Below are positions 17,801-28,718 of a stretch of 64,000 nucleotides of DNA, piece after piece (position 1 is the stretch's first letter; every line of letters starts with the position of its first letter). The translations under genes and the position numbers were made by a program. Origin of the DNA: Chlorobium sp. N1 (GTDB lineage: Bacteria > Bacteroidota > Chlorobiia > Chlorobiales > Chlorobiaceae); assembly GCF_004332115.1 (NCBI RefSeq), contig NZ_SJPA01000008.1, positions 1 through 64,000 on the forward strand, read 5' to 3'. The notes beneath the pieces were generated by a model. The model was given only the letters and a program-made list of their open reading frames with translations. It had not been told where the DNA came from and did no database searches.

Positions 17801-18685
17801 CCGATCTTCCGCGACGCCTTCGGGCTGCTCATGGACCAGCTCGACCGGCTCGTCAAGGAGGCCGCCAGGGCGGAAGAACCCCTGGAGATGAACTTCATCA
17901 GGAAGCACGTGGACGAGGCCCTGGCCGGCGGTGCGGAGTTCGACAGCGCCACCTCGCGCCAGTTCACCCAGTCCCCGGGCTCCTACGGCACCTACGTCGA
18001 CGACATGATCGAGGATTCCGCCTGGGAATCGGAGGATGATCTCGACGACCTCTTCATCCGCCGCAACAGCAGCGCTTACGGCGGCGGGCGCAAGGGCGAG
18101 AAGGAAACGGAGATCCTCAAGAACCTGCTCGGTTCGGTCGACCGGGTCGTCCACCAGGTCGACTCCACCGAGTTCGGCATCTCCGACATCGACCACTACT
18201 TCTCATCGTCGGGTTCGCTGCAGCTGGCCGCCAAGCGCCGCAACACGCGCACCGGCCAGAACATCAAGCTCAACTACGTCGAGTCCTTCACCTCCGACAT
18301 CAAGGTCGACGATGCCGACAAGTCGCTGCGGGTGGAGTACCGCTCGAAGCTGCTCAACCCGAAATGGTTCGAGGGAATGCTCAAGCACGGCCACAGCGGC
18401 GCCACCGAGATCAGCAACCGCGTCACCTACATGCTCGGCTGGGACGCCGTCACCAAGAGCGTCGACGACTGGGTCTACAAGAAGACCGCCGAGACCTACG
18501 CTCTCGATCCCGAGATGCGCGAGCGGCTCGCCAAGGTCAACCCGCAGGCCATCAAGAACATCGTCGGCCGCATGCTCGAGGCCCACGGCCGCGGCATGTG
18601 GTCCGCCGACCAGTCGACCATCGACGAGCTGCAGGAGATCTACGCCGATCTCGAGGACCGGCTCGAGGGGATGGCCGACGACTGA
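14858..18685 (+). CDS. bchS: Magnesium chelatase large subunit (BchH family, likely BchS)
   Basis: This is the porphyrin-binding subunit of magnesium chelatase (1275 aa, the usual BchH/CobN length). Typical blocks are FESMPEAMSLTKVG, MMGFGLVGGPAGS, VHVGMHGSVEWMPGLQ and WGLDTIKTKGE. Green sulfur bacteria carry three paralogues, BchH, BchS and BchT. In Chlorobaculum tepidum bchS is, as I recall, the one that lies with bchI and bchD, which is why I name this copy bchS; sequence comparison is needed to exclude BchH. The ATG is preceded by TAGGG at good spacing. A perfect terminator follows 26 bp after the stop. Confidence 0.85.
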   Translation: MAQLRKIVAVVGLEQYNAGLWKKIKHLLEGEVELTQLSDVDLEKQTPEAATAIREADCAFMSMIQFKEQVDWFRQELEAGTPGKTVFVFESMPEAMSLTKVGSYEVGEGKAGMPDVVKKVAKMLVKGRDEDALYGYMKLMKLMRTILPLVPSKAKDFKNWLLVYSYWMQPTPENIANMFRLILKEYFDAPVTVGAIVDVPNMGLYHPDAPAFFKDVKSYKSWMKKRGVNLDRGQSVGLLFFRKHLLQEKTYIDNTIRVLEKRGLHLYPAFVMGVEGHVLVRDWLLKEKIDLLINMMGFGLVGGPAGSTKPGTAADARHEIMSKLDTPYIVAQPLLTQDFESWKDYGVSPMQTTFTYSIPEMDGAICPVVLGALRDGKVETVPDRLERLATLATQWLRLRATANRDKKLAFIVYDYPPGLGKKASAALLDVPKSLLGILQRLKKEGYDVGQLPATPEELFRAIDHATDYQLMTSDASALTIGREQFSTLTTSRERERIEERWQGFPGEIVPMGTESLFMGGIRFGNIFIGVQPRIGVQGDPMRLLFDKDNTPHHQYIAFYRWISREFQAHAMVHVGMHGSVEWMPGLQTGLTGECWPDALCGEVPHVYIYPLNNPSESSIAKRRGLATMVSHVVPPLSRAGLYKELPALKDLLSDYRERNPAGKLEGEDRAGIEEAIIQKAELLNLTDDCPRRDGEAFPDFVSRLYIYISELENRLISSSLHVFGEASPLESQVTTVTETLKNRNENGRSLPSIMLGRSGSKNGFSTYEEVAVRSRKGEDSAIRVREEVEERCRELVRKVVFDGGRAATVFSELTGGSKLEGEELPFVQKLAEEGVLLLGALRDNTGEMESLVKVLGGRYIESGPGGDLVRDGINVLPSGRNIHAIDPWRIPSELAFKRGTLIADSIVQKHLEENDGQYPETIAQVLWGLDTIKTKGEAVAVCIRLMGGEPSYDGTGKISHYSLVPLEKLGRPRIDVLMQLSPIFRDAFGLLMDQLDRLVKEAARAEEPLEMNFIRKHVDEALAGGAEFDSATSRQFTQSPGSYGTYVDDMIEDSAWESEDDLDDLFIRRNSSAYGGGRKGEKETEILKNLLGSVDRVVHQVDSTEFGISDIDHYFSSSGSLQLAAKRRNTRTGQNIKLNYVESFTSDIKVDDADKSLRVEYRSKLLNPKWFEGMLKHGHSGATEISNRVTYMLGWDAVTKSVDDWVYKKTAETYALDPEMRERLAKVNPQAIKNIVGRMLEAHGRGMWSADQSTIDELQEIYADLEDRLEGMADD

Positions 18686-18711
18686 GTGCGTCGCCCTGTC
18701 GATAGAACAGG

Positions 18712-18736
18712 AAAAGGGCCCCGGCGGGGCCCTTTT
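18712..18736. terminator. Bidirectional intrinsic terminator between bchS and guaB
   Basis: A perfect 11-bp stem AAAAGGGCCCC/GGGGCCCTTTT gives a GC hairpin with a T-run on both strands. It serves the two convergent genes. Confidence 0.85.
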
Positions 18737-18770
18737 CTGCGTCTGGAGTGAACGACTGTTGGTTCTCGGA

Positions 18771-20530
<1,760 letters not shown>

Positions 20531-20609
20531 GCCGAACCCCCGGAGAAATCCGCTGGCTTTTTTTCGGGGAATGGCTATCTTCAGTACCTGTTCTTACATA
20601 TACCAAGTT

Positions 20610-20692
20610 GGAGGATTAGCCTAATTGGTAAGGCAGCAGTCTTGAAAACTGCCGGGTTCACGCCCATGGGGGTTCGAGTCCCTCATCCTCCG
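20610..20692 (+). tRNA. tRNA-Ser (anticodon TGA)
   Basis: Acceptor GGAGGAT/ATCCTCC, D-arm TAGCCTAATTGGTAAGGCA, anticodon loop CTTGAAA reading UCN codons, a variable arm with stem GGG/CCC and T-loop TTCGAGT. No complete CCA is encoded. Confidence 0.9.
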
Positions 20693-20706
20693 CCGAAAAA
20701 AATATT

Positions 20707-20796
<90 letters not shown>

Positions 20797-20882
20797 CAGA
20801 AAGGAAAGCTCCCGGAACATCCACGGGGGCTTTTTCTGTTTCCGGGCGTCTCACGCCCAAGAACCCTGAAGATCTTTGTGCC

Positions 20883-21536
20883 ATGCAGAACCCCTGGCTG
20901 GAAATACCCCTTTCGGACTACGAGGCGCATATGGACCTGCCGGCGGTCGACCAGGCCTCCATGACGGCCTCCGAACTCTCCTGCGCGCTCTCCCTTTTCA
21001 CGCCCGCTTCGCTCGCGGTCATAGGCTGCGCCGGCGGCAACGGCTTCGACGCCATTCCCCCCTCGGTCCGCCGCGTGGTCGGCGTGGACATCAACCCCCG
21101 CTATGCGGCTTCGGCCGGGGAGCGTTACGCAGGACAGGTAGCGGGCCTCGAGTTCCATGTGGCGGACATCCAGCGCGACCCACTTCAGTTCGAGCCGGTC
21201 GACCTTCTTTTCGCCTCGCTGGTGTTCGAGTACGTCGCAATCGGCGATGCGCTCGTGAACCTCGCACGGGTATGCCGCCCGGGCGGCCGCATGGTCACCC
21301 TGCTCCAGCAGCCTTCCCCCACGCTCTCTTCGCTTACCCCGTCACCCTACGACTCCATCAGGCTTCTCAGCCCGCTGATGCGCCTCGTTCCGCCCGCCGA
21401 ACTTGCCGGAGAGGCGGCTTCGGCAGGGTTCGGGCTGGTGTTTGAGAAGAGCCTGACGATACGGTCGGGAAAGTCGTTCGTCGTCCAGCACTACTGCCGG
21501 GACGAGGATGCTCGTTCAGCAGCTATGTGCCGATGA
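20883..21536 (+). CDS. Class I SAM-dependent methyltransferase
   Basis: The 217-residue protein has the SAM-binding glycine motif [15 protein letters not shown] (~45-58), the acidic ribose-binding end [11 protein letters not shown], motif DIQRD, and [18 protein letters not shown] as the post-IV motif typical of methyltransferase-11/25 proteins. The substrate cannot be read from the sequence. It is a free-standing gene after the serine tRNAs. Its 3' end overlaps the convergent permease gene by 14 bp. Confidence 0.75.
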   Translation: MQNPWLEIPLSDYEAHMDLPAVDQASMTASELSCALSLFTPASLAVIGCAGGNGFDAIPPSVRRVVGVDINPRYAASAGERYAGQVAGLEFHVADIQRDPLQFEPVDLLFASLVFEYVAIGDALVNLARVCRPGGRMVTLLQQPSPTLSSLTPSPYDSIRLLSPLMRLVPPAELAGEAASAGFGLVFEKSLTIRSGKSFVVQHYCRDEDARSAAMCR

Positions 21537-22815
21537 AATCCCTGTGGCGCAGGTGCCTGTACCCGTATTCGAGGAGGAGGGCTGCGCCGAATGTCGCCAG
21601 CGTTGCATAGAACGAGGCGCGATCCGAACTGTACTGGTAGGCCAGAAGAGCTGCGAAGACGGCCAGGAGGCAGGCCGTGAAGAGTGCGATGAGCGTCTTG
21701 CTGCCGCCGACCTCGCCTGCCAGCCGGTAGTGGGAGAGGAGCACGAAGAGGTAGATGAGGGTGTAGACCGAACTGGTGATGGAGGCGATGGCGCCCATAT
21801 CGAAGAGAAGGGCAAAAAGAAGGGCGATGCCTGCGGTGAAGTAGAGCCCCTCGTTCGAGCCGAACCAGGCCTTGCGTTCGAACACCTCCGGAAGTTCCCC
21901 CTCCTTGGCCAGCGAGTAGGCGATGTTGGCACCTCCGTAGAGCGTGGCGTTGAGTGCGGAGGCGATGGAGAAGAGTGCTCCCACCGAGAGCAGCACGAAT
22001 CCGTATTTGCCGAGAAAGGGTTCTGCGGCGATGGCCAGGGCGTTCTCGCTGGCCGCGATGATCGCCTTCACCGGCAGGTTTCCGATGGCGACCGCCGAGA
22101 CGAGGACGTAGATGGCGATAACGAGCAGGATGCTGCCGTAGATCGCCCGGGGCACGTTCTTTTCAGGCCGCTCGATGTTCTCCGAGGCGTTGGTGACGAG
22201 CCCGAAGCCCATGTAGGAGAGGAAAAAGACAACGGCTCCCGAGAGCATCGCCTTTGTCCCGGCCGCTCCAGTGGCGGGGGCGATGAGCTCCGGCTTTACC
22301 GACCCGAGCCCGGTGGCGACGAAGATGAGGAGAATGGTGAGCTTGACCAGCACGATCGAGAACTCGAGACGCCCCACCGCCTTGCTGCCGAAGCTGTCGA
22401 GCGCGGTGAAGGCGAGCATGAGAACGATTTCGGTGAGGGCGAGCGGCATGCCGCCCGGGGACAGGTGCATGAGGGGGAGAAAGTAGCCGGCGAAGCCCTT
22501 GACGAAAAGGGCGATGGAGACGACGTAGCTGAGCCACATCAGGACAGCCAGCGCGCCCGTTACGGTCGTGTCTCCGAAGGCTTTCAGGATGAAGGAGATC
22601 GGCCCGGCGTTCGAGATGATCCGGCTGCCGAGCCTCGCATACGAGTAGGCGACCATCAGCGCCAGCAGCCCCGAGAGCAGGAAGGCTTCAGGCAGGTTTC
22701 TTCCGGCGATTTCGGCCCCGAGGCCGAAGATGGTGAAAATACTTGCGCCGATCATGGTGCCGACGGCCATGGCGACGGTTTCGGCGAGTGAAAGCTTTTT
22801 GTTTCCGGTCTGCAT
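21523..22815 (-). CDS. APC-superfamily amino acid permease
   Basis: This 430-residue protein has ~12 membrane helices. The N-terminal helix 1 carries the APC substrate motif [16 protein letters not shown] and helix 6 has [19 protein letters not shown], as in cationic/neutral amino acid transporters of the YjeH/CAT branch. Its length fits (~430). The substrate is not deducible; uptake or exchange of an amino acid is inferred from the family. It is divergent from the MGMT gene (37 bp between starts). Confidence 0.85.
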   Translation of the reverse strand: MQTGNKKLSLAETVAMAVGTMIGASIFTIFGLGAEIAGRNLPEAFLLSGLLALMVAYSYARLGSRIISNAGPISFILKAFGDTTVTGALAVLMWLSYVVSIALFVKGFAGYFLPLMHLSPGGMPLALTEIVLMLAFTALDSFGSKAVGRLEFSIVLVKLTILLIFVATGLGSVKPELIAPATGAAGTKAMLSGAVVFFLSYMGFGLVTNASENIERPEKNVPRAIYGSILLVIAIYVLVSAVAIGNLPVKAIIAASENALAIAAEPFLGKYGFVLLSVGALFSIASALNATLYGGANIAYSLAKEGELPEVFERKAWFGSNEGLYFTAGIALLFALLFDMGAIASITSSVYTLIYLFVLLSHYRLAGEVGGSKTLIALFTACLLAVFAALLAYQYSSDRASFYATLATFGAALLLEYGYRHLRHRDFIGT

Positions 22816-22852
22816 ACGGGTAAGTTACGAAAACAGCGGGACAGCCTTCGCC

Positions 22853-23320
22853 ATGCATCTCTTTTTCCGAAATCTCCCTATCGGCACCGTCGGCCTTCTC
22901 GAAGAGGACGGGCTGCTCCGCCGTCTCTTTTTCGAAGGGCAGCCGCGCTTTCCCGACGCCGTGCTTTCCATGACTCCGCTCCTTCGCCTCGCTTTCGAAG
23001 AGCTCGAGGCCTGCTTCCAGGGCGAGCTTGCGGCCTTCAGCGTTCCCCTCGCGCCGCCCGCCACTGCCTTCGACGGCGCGGTGCGCAGCGCACTGCTTGC
23101 GATTCCCCGTGGAGAAACCGCCACCTACGGCGTGCTTGCCCGGGCCATCGGGAAGCCGGGAGCAGCCCGGGCCGTCGGTTCGGCCTGCCGGCGCAACCCG
23201 CTGCCGCTTTTCATTCCATGCCACCGGGTCGTCCCCGCCTCGGGTATGCCGGGTGAATACAGCGGAGGGCGCGACCTTAAGGCGCGCCTGCTCCGGCTCG
23301 AGCGCTATGCGGGATGCTGA
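22853..23320 (+). CDS. ogt: Methylated-DNA--[protein]-cysteine S-methyltransferase
   Basis: A suicide repair enzyme that takes methyl groups from O6-methylguanine. The 155-residue protein ends in the DNA-binding/acceptor domain: VRSALLAIPRGETATYGVLA, ARAVGSACRRNPLPLFIPCHRVV with the acceptor Cys in PCHR, then GMPGEYSGG. There is no Ada-type N-terminal zinc domain. The start at 22853 (MHLFFRNLPIG) lies inside a longer open frame from 22730 that overlaps the permease gene. Confidence 0.9.
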   Translation: MHLFFRNLPIGTVGLLEEDGLLRRLFFEGQPRFPDAVLSMTPLLRLAFEELEACFQGELAAFSVPLAPPATAFDGAVRSALLAIPRGETATYGVLARAIGKPGAARAVGSACRRNPLPLFIPCHRVVPASGMPGEYSGGRDLKARLLRLERYAGC

Positions 23321-23477
23321 TGCTGCTTGAAACGGAGCGCCCGTTGACTACGCCAGTATTCGCGGTGGGGTTCAAAATGTGCAAATCTTGCCGCAGATTG
23401 TCTAAGACTTTTGAGGCGCCGGGGTTGTATGTTTACCCCATGCCGTTGCATGCAATCCGCAAATCCCCAGATGCCTG

Positions 23478-24335
23478 TTGAAACCAGATCATGACATCCC
23501 GGTCAGCCGGCTGGAGAACAGCTTTTTCGAGATCGTCCGCCTCGACGACCTCGACCCTTCGATGAAGCGCCCGAACCACCGTCACGACTTTTTCGAGATC
23601 CTCTGGTTCACTTCGAGCGGGGAGTCGCCGCATTTCATCGATTTCGAGCCCTATCCGGCCGAAGCCGGCCTGCTCTACCTGCTCGCTCCCGGCCAGGTGC
23701 ATGCGTATGAGGGGCTTGCCGGCAGCGGCTATGCCATCGTGTTCACCTTTGAGCTCTTCAGCAGCATACAGAACCCTCGGCTCCGGCTTATGTTCAACCC
23801 GTTCATGAATCGTGGCATTCCTTCCGGAGCCCTTGAGGCGGCCGTCCTCCGCCAGCTTGCCGAACTGATGGTGCAGGAGTCCGGAGGGAGAAAAGACTTT
23901 TTCATTATTCTATCGTATCTTGAAGCGTTTCTGCGACATATCGCACGCATGCCGAGCGAGGCATCGTTCGTTCTGACGAAAGCGGGTGAGCGCATGGGCA
24001 AGCTGTTCGAACTCATCGAGGGCGGTTTCCGTACCGAGCGGCGTTCCGGTTTCTACGCATCGGCGCTCGGCATCACCCCGAAACGGCTCAATGAGATCCT
24101 TAACGAGCGATTCGGCCTCACCCTCACCAGGATTCTCCACCGCCGGCTGATCCTCGAGGCGAAACGGGAGGTGGCTTACGGGCGCAAGAGTTTCAAGCAG
24201 ATCGCCTTCGAGCTCGGCTTCAGCGACCAGGCCTATTTCAGTCGCTTCTTCAAGATGCGCACCGGCATGATGCCGGCTGATTTCAGGCGCAGGATGACCC
24301 GTTTTCCCGGAAGTGCCGTCGGGCTTGAGCAGTGA
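23478..24335 (+). CDS. AraC-family transcriptional regulator
   Basis: The 285-residue protein has an N-terminal cupin sensor domain (NHRHDFFEILWF, LLAPGQVHAYEGL) and a C-terminal double HTH (ITPKRLNEILNERFGLTL, then FKQIAFELGFSDQAYFSRFF-KMRTGMMPADFR). The signature is complete. The best start is TTG 23478; nearby ATGs are out of frame. It lies 51 bp upstream of, and in the same direction as, an RND efflux operon, so it is the likely local regulator of that operon. The ligand is unknown. Confidence 0.85.
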   Translation: MKPDHDIPVSRLENSFFEIVRLDDLDPSMKRPNHRHDFFEILWFTSSGESPHFIDFEPYPAEAGLLYLLAPGQVHAYEGLAGSGYAIVFTFELFSSIQNPRLRLMFNPFMNRGIPSGALEAAVLRQLAELMVQESGGRKDFFIILSYLEAFLRHIARMPSEASFVLTKAGERMGKLFELIEGGFRTERRSGFYASALGITPKRLNEILNERFGLTLTRILHRRLILEAKREVAYGRKSFKQIAFELGFSDQAYFSRFFKMRTGMMPADFRRRMTRFPGSAVGLEQ

Positions 24336-24386
24336 GGCCGTGAGGGCTGAAGCGCAATGTAAATCAAATACTGGCTGAACACCACC

Positions 24387-25490
24387 ATGAGATTCCTTTC
24401 CAAGAGCCCCCTGGCTCCCGTGATCCTTTCAGTCGCGCTGCTTTGTTCCGGCTGCACCGAGAACCCCTCCGGCCCCGCCGTCCCGGAACTGCCGGTCCTT
24501 ACCCTCAAGCGCTCCGACGCCACGGTGGAGCGTTCCTACGCTACCGTGCTCGAAGGTCGGGTGAACGTCGAGATCCGACCGAGGGTCGACGGGACCCTCG
24601 AGAAGATTTTCGTCGACGAGGGGGCCTTCGTCAAGGCGGGCCAGCCGCTCTTCGCCCTCGACGACCGAAGCTACCGGCAGGTCTTCAACGCGGCTGCAGC
24701 AGCGCGCGACGCCGCCAGGATCGACGTGGACCGGCTGGTTCCGCTGGTCGAGAACAAGGTTGTCTCCGAGGTCCAGCTCGCAGCCGCACGCGCCCGGTTG
24801 AGGGCCGCAGAGGCTTCTGCGGAGGCGGCCCGCGTCGATCTCGGCTATACCGTCCTCAAAGCTCCGGTCAGCGGCTACGTCGGGACCATCCCCTACCGGA
24901 TCGGCAGCCTGGTCTCGAAGAACCAGGCAGAGCGGCTCACCACACTGAGCGACGTCAGCCGCATCCATGCCTATTTCAGCATGAGCGAGTCGGACTTCCT
25001 TCGCTTCCGTAACACCTATCCCGGCAAGAGTATCGAGGAGAAGCTCCGCTCGGTTCCTCCGGTAGAGCTGCGGCTTTCCGACGGCAGCGGATTTTCCGAA
25101 ACGGGGCGGCTCGAGACCGTCAGCGGCATGTTCGATTCCGAAACCGGTGCCATCAGGCTCAGGGCCTCGTTCCCGAACCCCCGGGGCATGCTCCGCTCTG
25201 GCAACACGGGCAGGGTGGTGCTGCCTTCCCGGTACCATGACGTGATCCTCGTGCCGCAGGCAGCCACCGTCGAGCTGCAGGACAAGATCCTTCTGGCGTT
25301 CATCGACGGTGAAGGCAGGCTCAAGCGCCGTCCGATCGAGGTGGCCGCCAGAAGCGGGACCGACTACGTGGTGACCTCCGGGCTGCAGGAGGGGGAGCGG
25401 ATCGTGACGGCCGGTTTCGGGCGCCTGCCGGACGGAACGCCCGTCAAGCCAGTGGGCCCGGCTCCCGCGGACGGCAAGGAGAATCAGTAA
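24387..25490 (+). CDS. RND efflux periplasmic adaptor lipoprotein
   Basis: A membrane-fusion protein (367 aa) with a lipoprotein signal (LSVALLCSGC, Cys ~21). It shows the split lipoyl domain (VEIRPRVDGTLEKIFVDEGA and LGYTVLKAPVSGYVGTIPYRIG), a short alpha-hairpin and beta-barrel regions, as in AcrA/MexA. It bridges the RND pump and the outer-membrane channel. It is the first gene of the three-gene pump operon and is followed 24 bp later by the pump. Confidence 0.9.
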   Translation: MRFLSKSPLAPVILSVALLCSGCTENPSGPAVPELPVLTLKRSDATVERSYATVLEGRVNVEIRPRVDGTLEKIFVDEGAFVKAGQPLFALDDRSYRQVFNAAAAARDAARIDVDRLVPLVENKVVSEVQLAAARARLRAAEASAEAARVDLGYTVLKAPVSGYVGTIPYRIGSLVSKNQAERLTTLSDVSRIHAYFSMSESDFLRFRNTYPGKSIEEKLRSVPPVELRLSDGSGFSETGRLETVSGMFDSETGAIRLRASFPNPRGMLRSGNTGRVVLPSRYHDVILVPQAATVELQDKILLAFIDGEGRLKRRPIEVAARSGTDYVVTSGLQEGERIVTAGFGRLPDGTPVKPVGPAPADGKENQ

Positions 25491-25514
25491 CGATGGCCGC
25501 AAAGGGATCCTCTC

Positions 25515-28500
25515 ATGTTTGAACGTTTCATTACGCGCCCGGTTCTGGCGACCGTCATCTCGGTGATCCTTGTGATCCTCGGTCTTGTCGGCATGCTCCA
25601 GCTCTCTGTGACGCGCTTTCCCGACATCGCCCCTCCGAGCGTGACCGTCACGGCCAGCTACCCCGGCGCAAGCGCAGAAACCATCGGCCGTTCGGTCGCC
25701 CCTCCCCTCGAAGAGGCAATCAACGGCGTCGAGAACATGACCTACATGACCTCGACCTCGGCCAACGACGGTTCGCTCTCGATCAACGTCTTCTTCAAGC
25801 AGGGGACCGACGCCGACCAGGCCGCCGTGAACGTGCAGAACCGGGTGGCGCAGGCGACCAGCCGCCTTCCGGCGGAGGTCAACGAGATCGGCGTCTCGAC
25901 CCTCAAGCGCCAGAACAGCCAGATCATGCTGGTCAACCTCTCCAGCGCCAGTCCCGAGTACGACCAGACCTTCCTGCAGAACTATGCGAAGATCAACATC
26001 GTCGACGACCTGGCTCGCGTACCCGGCGTCGGACAGGTGTCGGTGTACGGCAACATGGACTACTCGATGCGGCTCTGGCTGCGTCCCGAGAAGATGGCCG
26101 CCTACCGTGTCAGTCCCCAGGAGGTGCTCGCGGCCATCAGGAACCAGAACCTCGAGGCAGCTCCCGGCTCGTTCGGTGAGCAGGGCGGACTGGCGATGCA
26201 GTACACCATGAAATACCCGGGCAAGTTCGCCTATCCGGACCAGTACGGGAGCATCGTCATCAGGGCCAATCCCGACGGAACATTTCTCAGGCTCCGGGAC
26301 ATCGCCCGCATCGAGTTCGGCGCATACAGCTACAAGGTGCGGGTCAAGGCCAACGGGGAGGCCGGCATCGTGCTTGCCGTCTACCAGGCGCCGGGTTCCA
26401 ACGCAAACGAGGTCGAAACCCGGCTGCGGGAGGTGCTGAAAAAGGCCGAGCCTTCGCTTCCCGCCGGCCTTTCGATCTCCATTCCCTTCAGCTCCAAGAA
26501 GGTGGTCGACGAGTCGATCCGGCAGGTGCAGCATACCCTCGTCGAGGCCTTCCTCCTGGTCTTCCTCGTGGTCTTCCTCTTCCTCCAGGACTTCCGCTCG
26601 ACCCTCATTCCCGCCATCGCCGTGCCGGTCGCCATCCTCGGCACGTTCTTCTTCATGAACCTTTTCGGCTTCTCCATCAACGTGCTGACCCTGTTCGGCC
26701 TGGTACTCGCCATCGGCATCGTCGTCGACGACGCCATCGTGGTGGTCGAGGCGGTGCATGCCAAGATGGAAGAGACGCGCTGGCCCTCGACGGCGGCTAC
26801 GGTATCGGCCATGCGCGAGATCACCACGGCCATCGTCACCATCACGCTCGTCATGGCTTCGGTCTTCCTCCCGGTCGGATTCCTTGAGGGTTCGACCGGT
26901 GTGTTCTACCGCCAGTTCGCTTTCACGCTCGCCATCGCCATCCTGATCTCGGCGCTCAACGCGCTGACCCTCAGCCCGGCACTCTGCGCCCTCTTCCTCG
27001 GCGACCTGCACCGTGAGGGCTCCGGAAGCGGTGCACACCGGCACGGCGACTTCGGCCGGCGGTTCTTCACCGGTTTCAACAGCGGGTTCAACGCCCTTCG
27101 CCGGCGCTACCTCGGCGTGCTCCTCTTCCTGCTCCGCCGCAAAGTCCTCGCCATCTCCGGTCTCGTCCTCGTCACCCTGGTCTCGCTCTGGATGTTCAGG
27201 ACCACTCCGACCGGCTTCATTCCCGATGAGGACAACGGGTTCGTGATCGTTTCCCTCACCATGCCGCCCGGTGCTTCGCTTGAGCGCACCGAGGAGGTCA
27301 TGGACCGGGCGGCAGGGATGCTCCGGCCCATGGCGGCCGTCGAGCGGGTCATTTCGGTGGCCGGCATCAATATCCTCTCCCGAAGCTCGTCGCCCTCTTC
27401 GGGCCTCATCTTCATGCAGCTCCGGGATCTCCACGACCGCGGTCCGAAGGGCGACATCAAGAGCGTGGTGGGCAGCATTTCCGGCACCCTCTCCACCATC
27501 AGGGAGGGTTCGTTCTTCGCCCTTTCCATGCCGACCGTTCCGGGATTCAGCACGGTCGGCGGCCTGGAGTTCGTTCTCCAGGACCGGAGCGGCGGGAGCC
27601 TGCAGACGTTCAGCGGCGTTTCCGAGCAGTTCATCGGCGCTCTGATGGAGCGCCCTGAGATCGCCTTCGCCTTCACCACCTTCAACGCATCCTACCCGCA
27701 GTACTCGGTCGAGGTCGATGCCGAGCGGGCCAAGCGGGCGGGTGTCGAGGTCCGTGACCTTCTTGCCGTCATGCAGGCCTACTACGGCAGCATGCAGGCT
27801 TCCGATTTCAACCGCTTCGGCAAGTACTTCCGGGTCGTGATGCAGGCCGAGCCCGAAGCCCGGCAGGATCCCGGGTCCCTCAACGGCATCTTCGTCAAGA
27901 GCGGTTCCGGCAGCATGATTCCTATCAGCTCACTCATCAGGCTGAAGCGCGTCTACGGCCCTGAATCGGTCGATCATTTCAATCTCTTCAACGCGATTCC
28001 CGTCAATGCGGTCGTGGCGCCTGGCTTCAGCACCGGTCAGGCCATCAGGGCCGTCGAAGAGGTCTCCGGGACGATGCTTCCGACCGGGTTCACCTACGAC
28101 TGGAAGGGGCAGAGCCGCGAGGAGCTCGAGTCGAGCGGCGGGCAGATGGCTATTTTCCTTCTCTCGGTCATCTTCGTCTACTTCCTGCTTTCCGCCCTCT
28201 ATGAGAGCTACCTTCTGCCGCTGGCCGTCATGCTCTCCATCCCTACCGGCCTCTTCGGCGTCTTCATCGGCATCAGGGCGGCCGGCATCGAAAACAACAT
28301 CTACGTGCAGGTGGCCATCATCATGCTCATCGGCCTGCTTGCCAAGAACGCCATCCTGATCGTTGAGTTCGCCATGCAGCGCAGGATCTCGGGCATGTCG
28401 CTCGGTAAGGCGGCCATCCAGGGCGCAAGGGCCCGTCTCCGTCCGATCCTGATGACCTCGCTGGCGTTCGTTGCCGGCCTGCTTCCGCTGCTGTTCGTCA

Positions 28501-28718
28501 CCGGCCCCTCCGCGGCCGGCAACCACTCCATCGGAGCGGCTGCGATCGGAGGCATGTTCATCGGCATGGTGCTCGGCATCCTGGTCGTCCCCGTCCTCTT
28601 CGTGCTCTTCCAGCATCTGCAGGAACGCCTGACGGGGCCTGCAGCCGTCATCGTGGAGGCCGGCGACCAGCTTGCGGCGGTTCAGGCGGAAACACAGAAT
28701 AAGGAGGACGCAGCGTGA
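25515..28718 (+). CDS. RND (HAE1-type) multidrug efflux pump
   Basis: The 1067-residue inner-membrane proton antiporter begins MFERFITRPVLATVISVILV and has 12 helices with two large periplasmic loops. Helix 4 has GIVVDDAIVVVEAV, carrying the Asp pair used for proton relay. PPGASLERTEEVMD and SIPTGLFGVFIG fit the AcrB/MexB (HAE1) family, which exports hydrophobic drugs or metabolites. The order adaptor-pump-channel with a GTGA overlap to the next gene shows one transcription unit. AAGGGAT lies upstream of the start. Confidence 0.93.
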   Translation: MFERFITRPVLATVISVILVILGLVGMLQLSVTRFPDIAPPSVTVTASYPGASAETIGRSVAPPLEEAINGVENMTYMTSTSANDGSLSINVFFKQGTDADQAAVNVQNRVAQATSRLPAEVNEIGVSTLKRQNSQIMLVNLSSASPEYDQTFLQNYAKINIVDDLARVPGVGQVSVYGNMDYSMRLWLRPEKMAAYRVSPQEVLAAIRNQNLEAAPGSFGEQGGLAMQYTMKYPGKFAYPDQYGSIVIRANPDGTFLRLRDIARIEFGAYSYKVRVKANGEAGIVLAVYQAPGSNANEVETRLREVLKKAEPSLPAGLSISIPFSSKKVVDESIRQVQHTLVEAFLLVFLVVFLFLQDFRSTLIPAIAVPVAILGTFFFMNLFGFSINVLTLFGLVLAIGIVVDDAIVVVEAVHAKMEETRWPSTAATVSAMREITTAIVTITLVMASVFLPVGFLEGSTGVFYRQFAFTLAIAILISALNALTLSPALCALFLGDLHREGSGSGAHRHGDFGRRFFTGFNSGFNALRRRYLGVLLFLLRRKVLAISGLVLVTLVSLWMFRTTPTGFIPDEDNGFVIVSLTMPPGASLERTEEVMDRAAGMLRPMAAVERVISVAGINILSRSSSPSSGLIFMQLRDLHDRGPKGDIKSVVGSISGTLSTIREGSFFALSMPTVPGFSTVGGLEFVLQDRSGGSLQTFSGVSEQFIGALMERPEIAFAFTTFNASYPQYSVEVDAERAKRAGVEVRDLLAVMQAYYGSMQASDFNRFGKYFRVVMQAEPEARQDPGSLNGIFVKSGSGSMIPISSLIRLKRVYGPESVDHFNLFNAIPVNAVVAPGFSTGQAIRAVEEVSGTMLPTGFTYDWKGQSREELESSGGQMAIFLLSVIFVYFLLSALYESYLLPLAVMLSIPTGLFGVFIGIRAAGIENNIYVQVAIIMLIGLLAKNAILIVEFAMQRRISGMSLGKAAIQGARARLRPILMTSLAFVAGLLPLLFVTGPSAAGNHSIGAAAIGGMFIGMVLGILVVPVLFVLFQHLQERLTGPAAVIVEAGDQLAAVQAETQNKEDAA

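Noticed and set aside
15350-18196. A 948-residue open frame on the minus strand
   Set aside because: It is antisense to bchS. GC-rich codon use leaves the opposite frame open; the composition (repeated Val, Leu, Asp, Ala, Glu) matches no protein family.
24429-27434. A 1001-residue minus-strand frame across the RND operon
   Set aside because: It is antisense to the adaptor and pump genes, which have full sets of family motifs.
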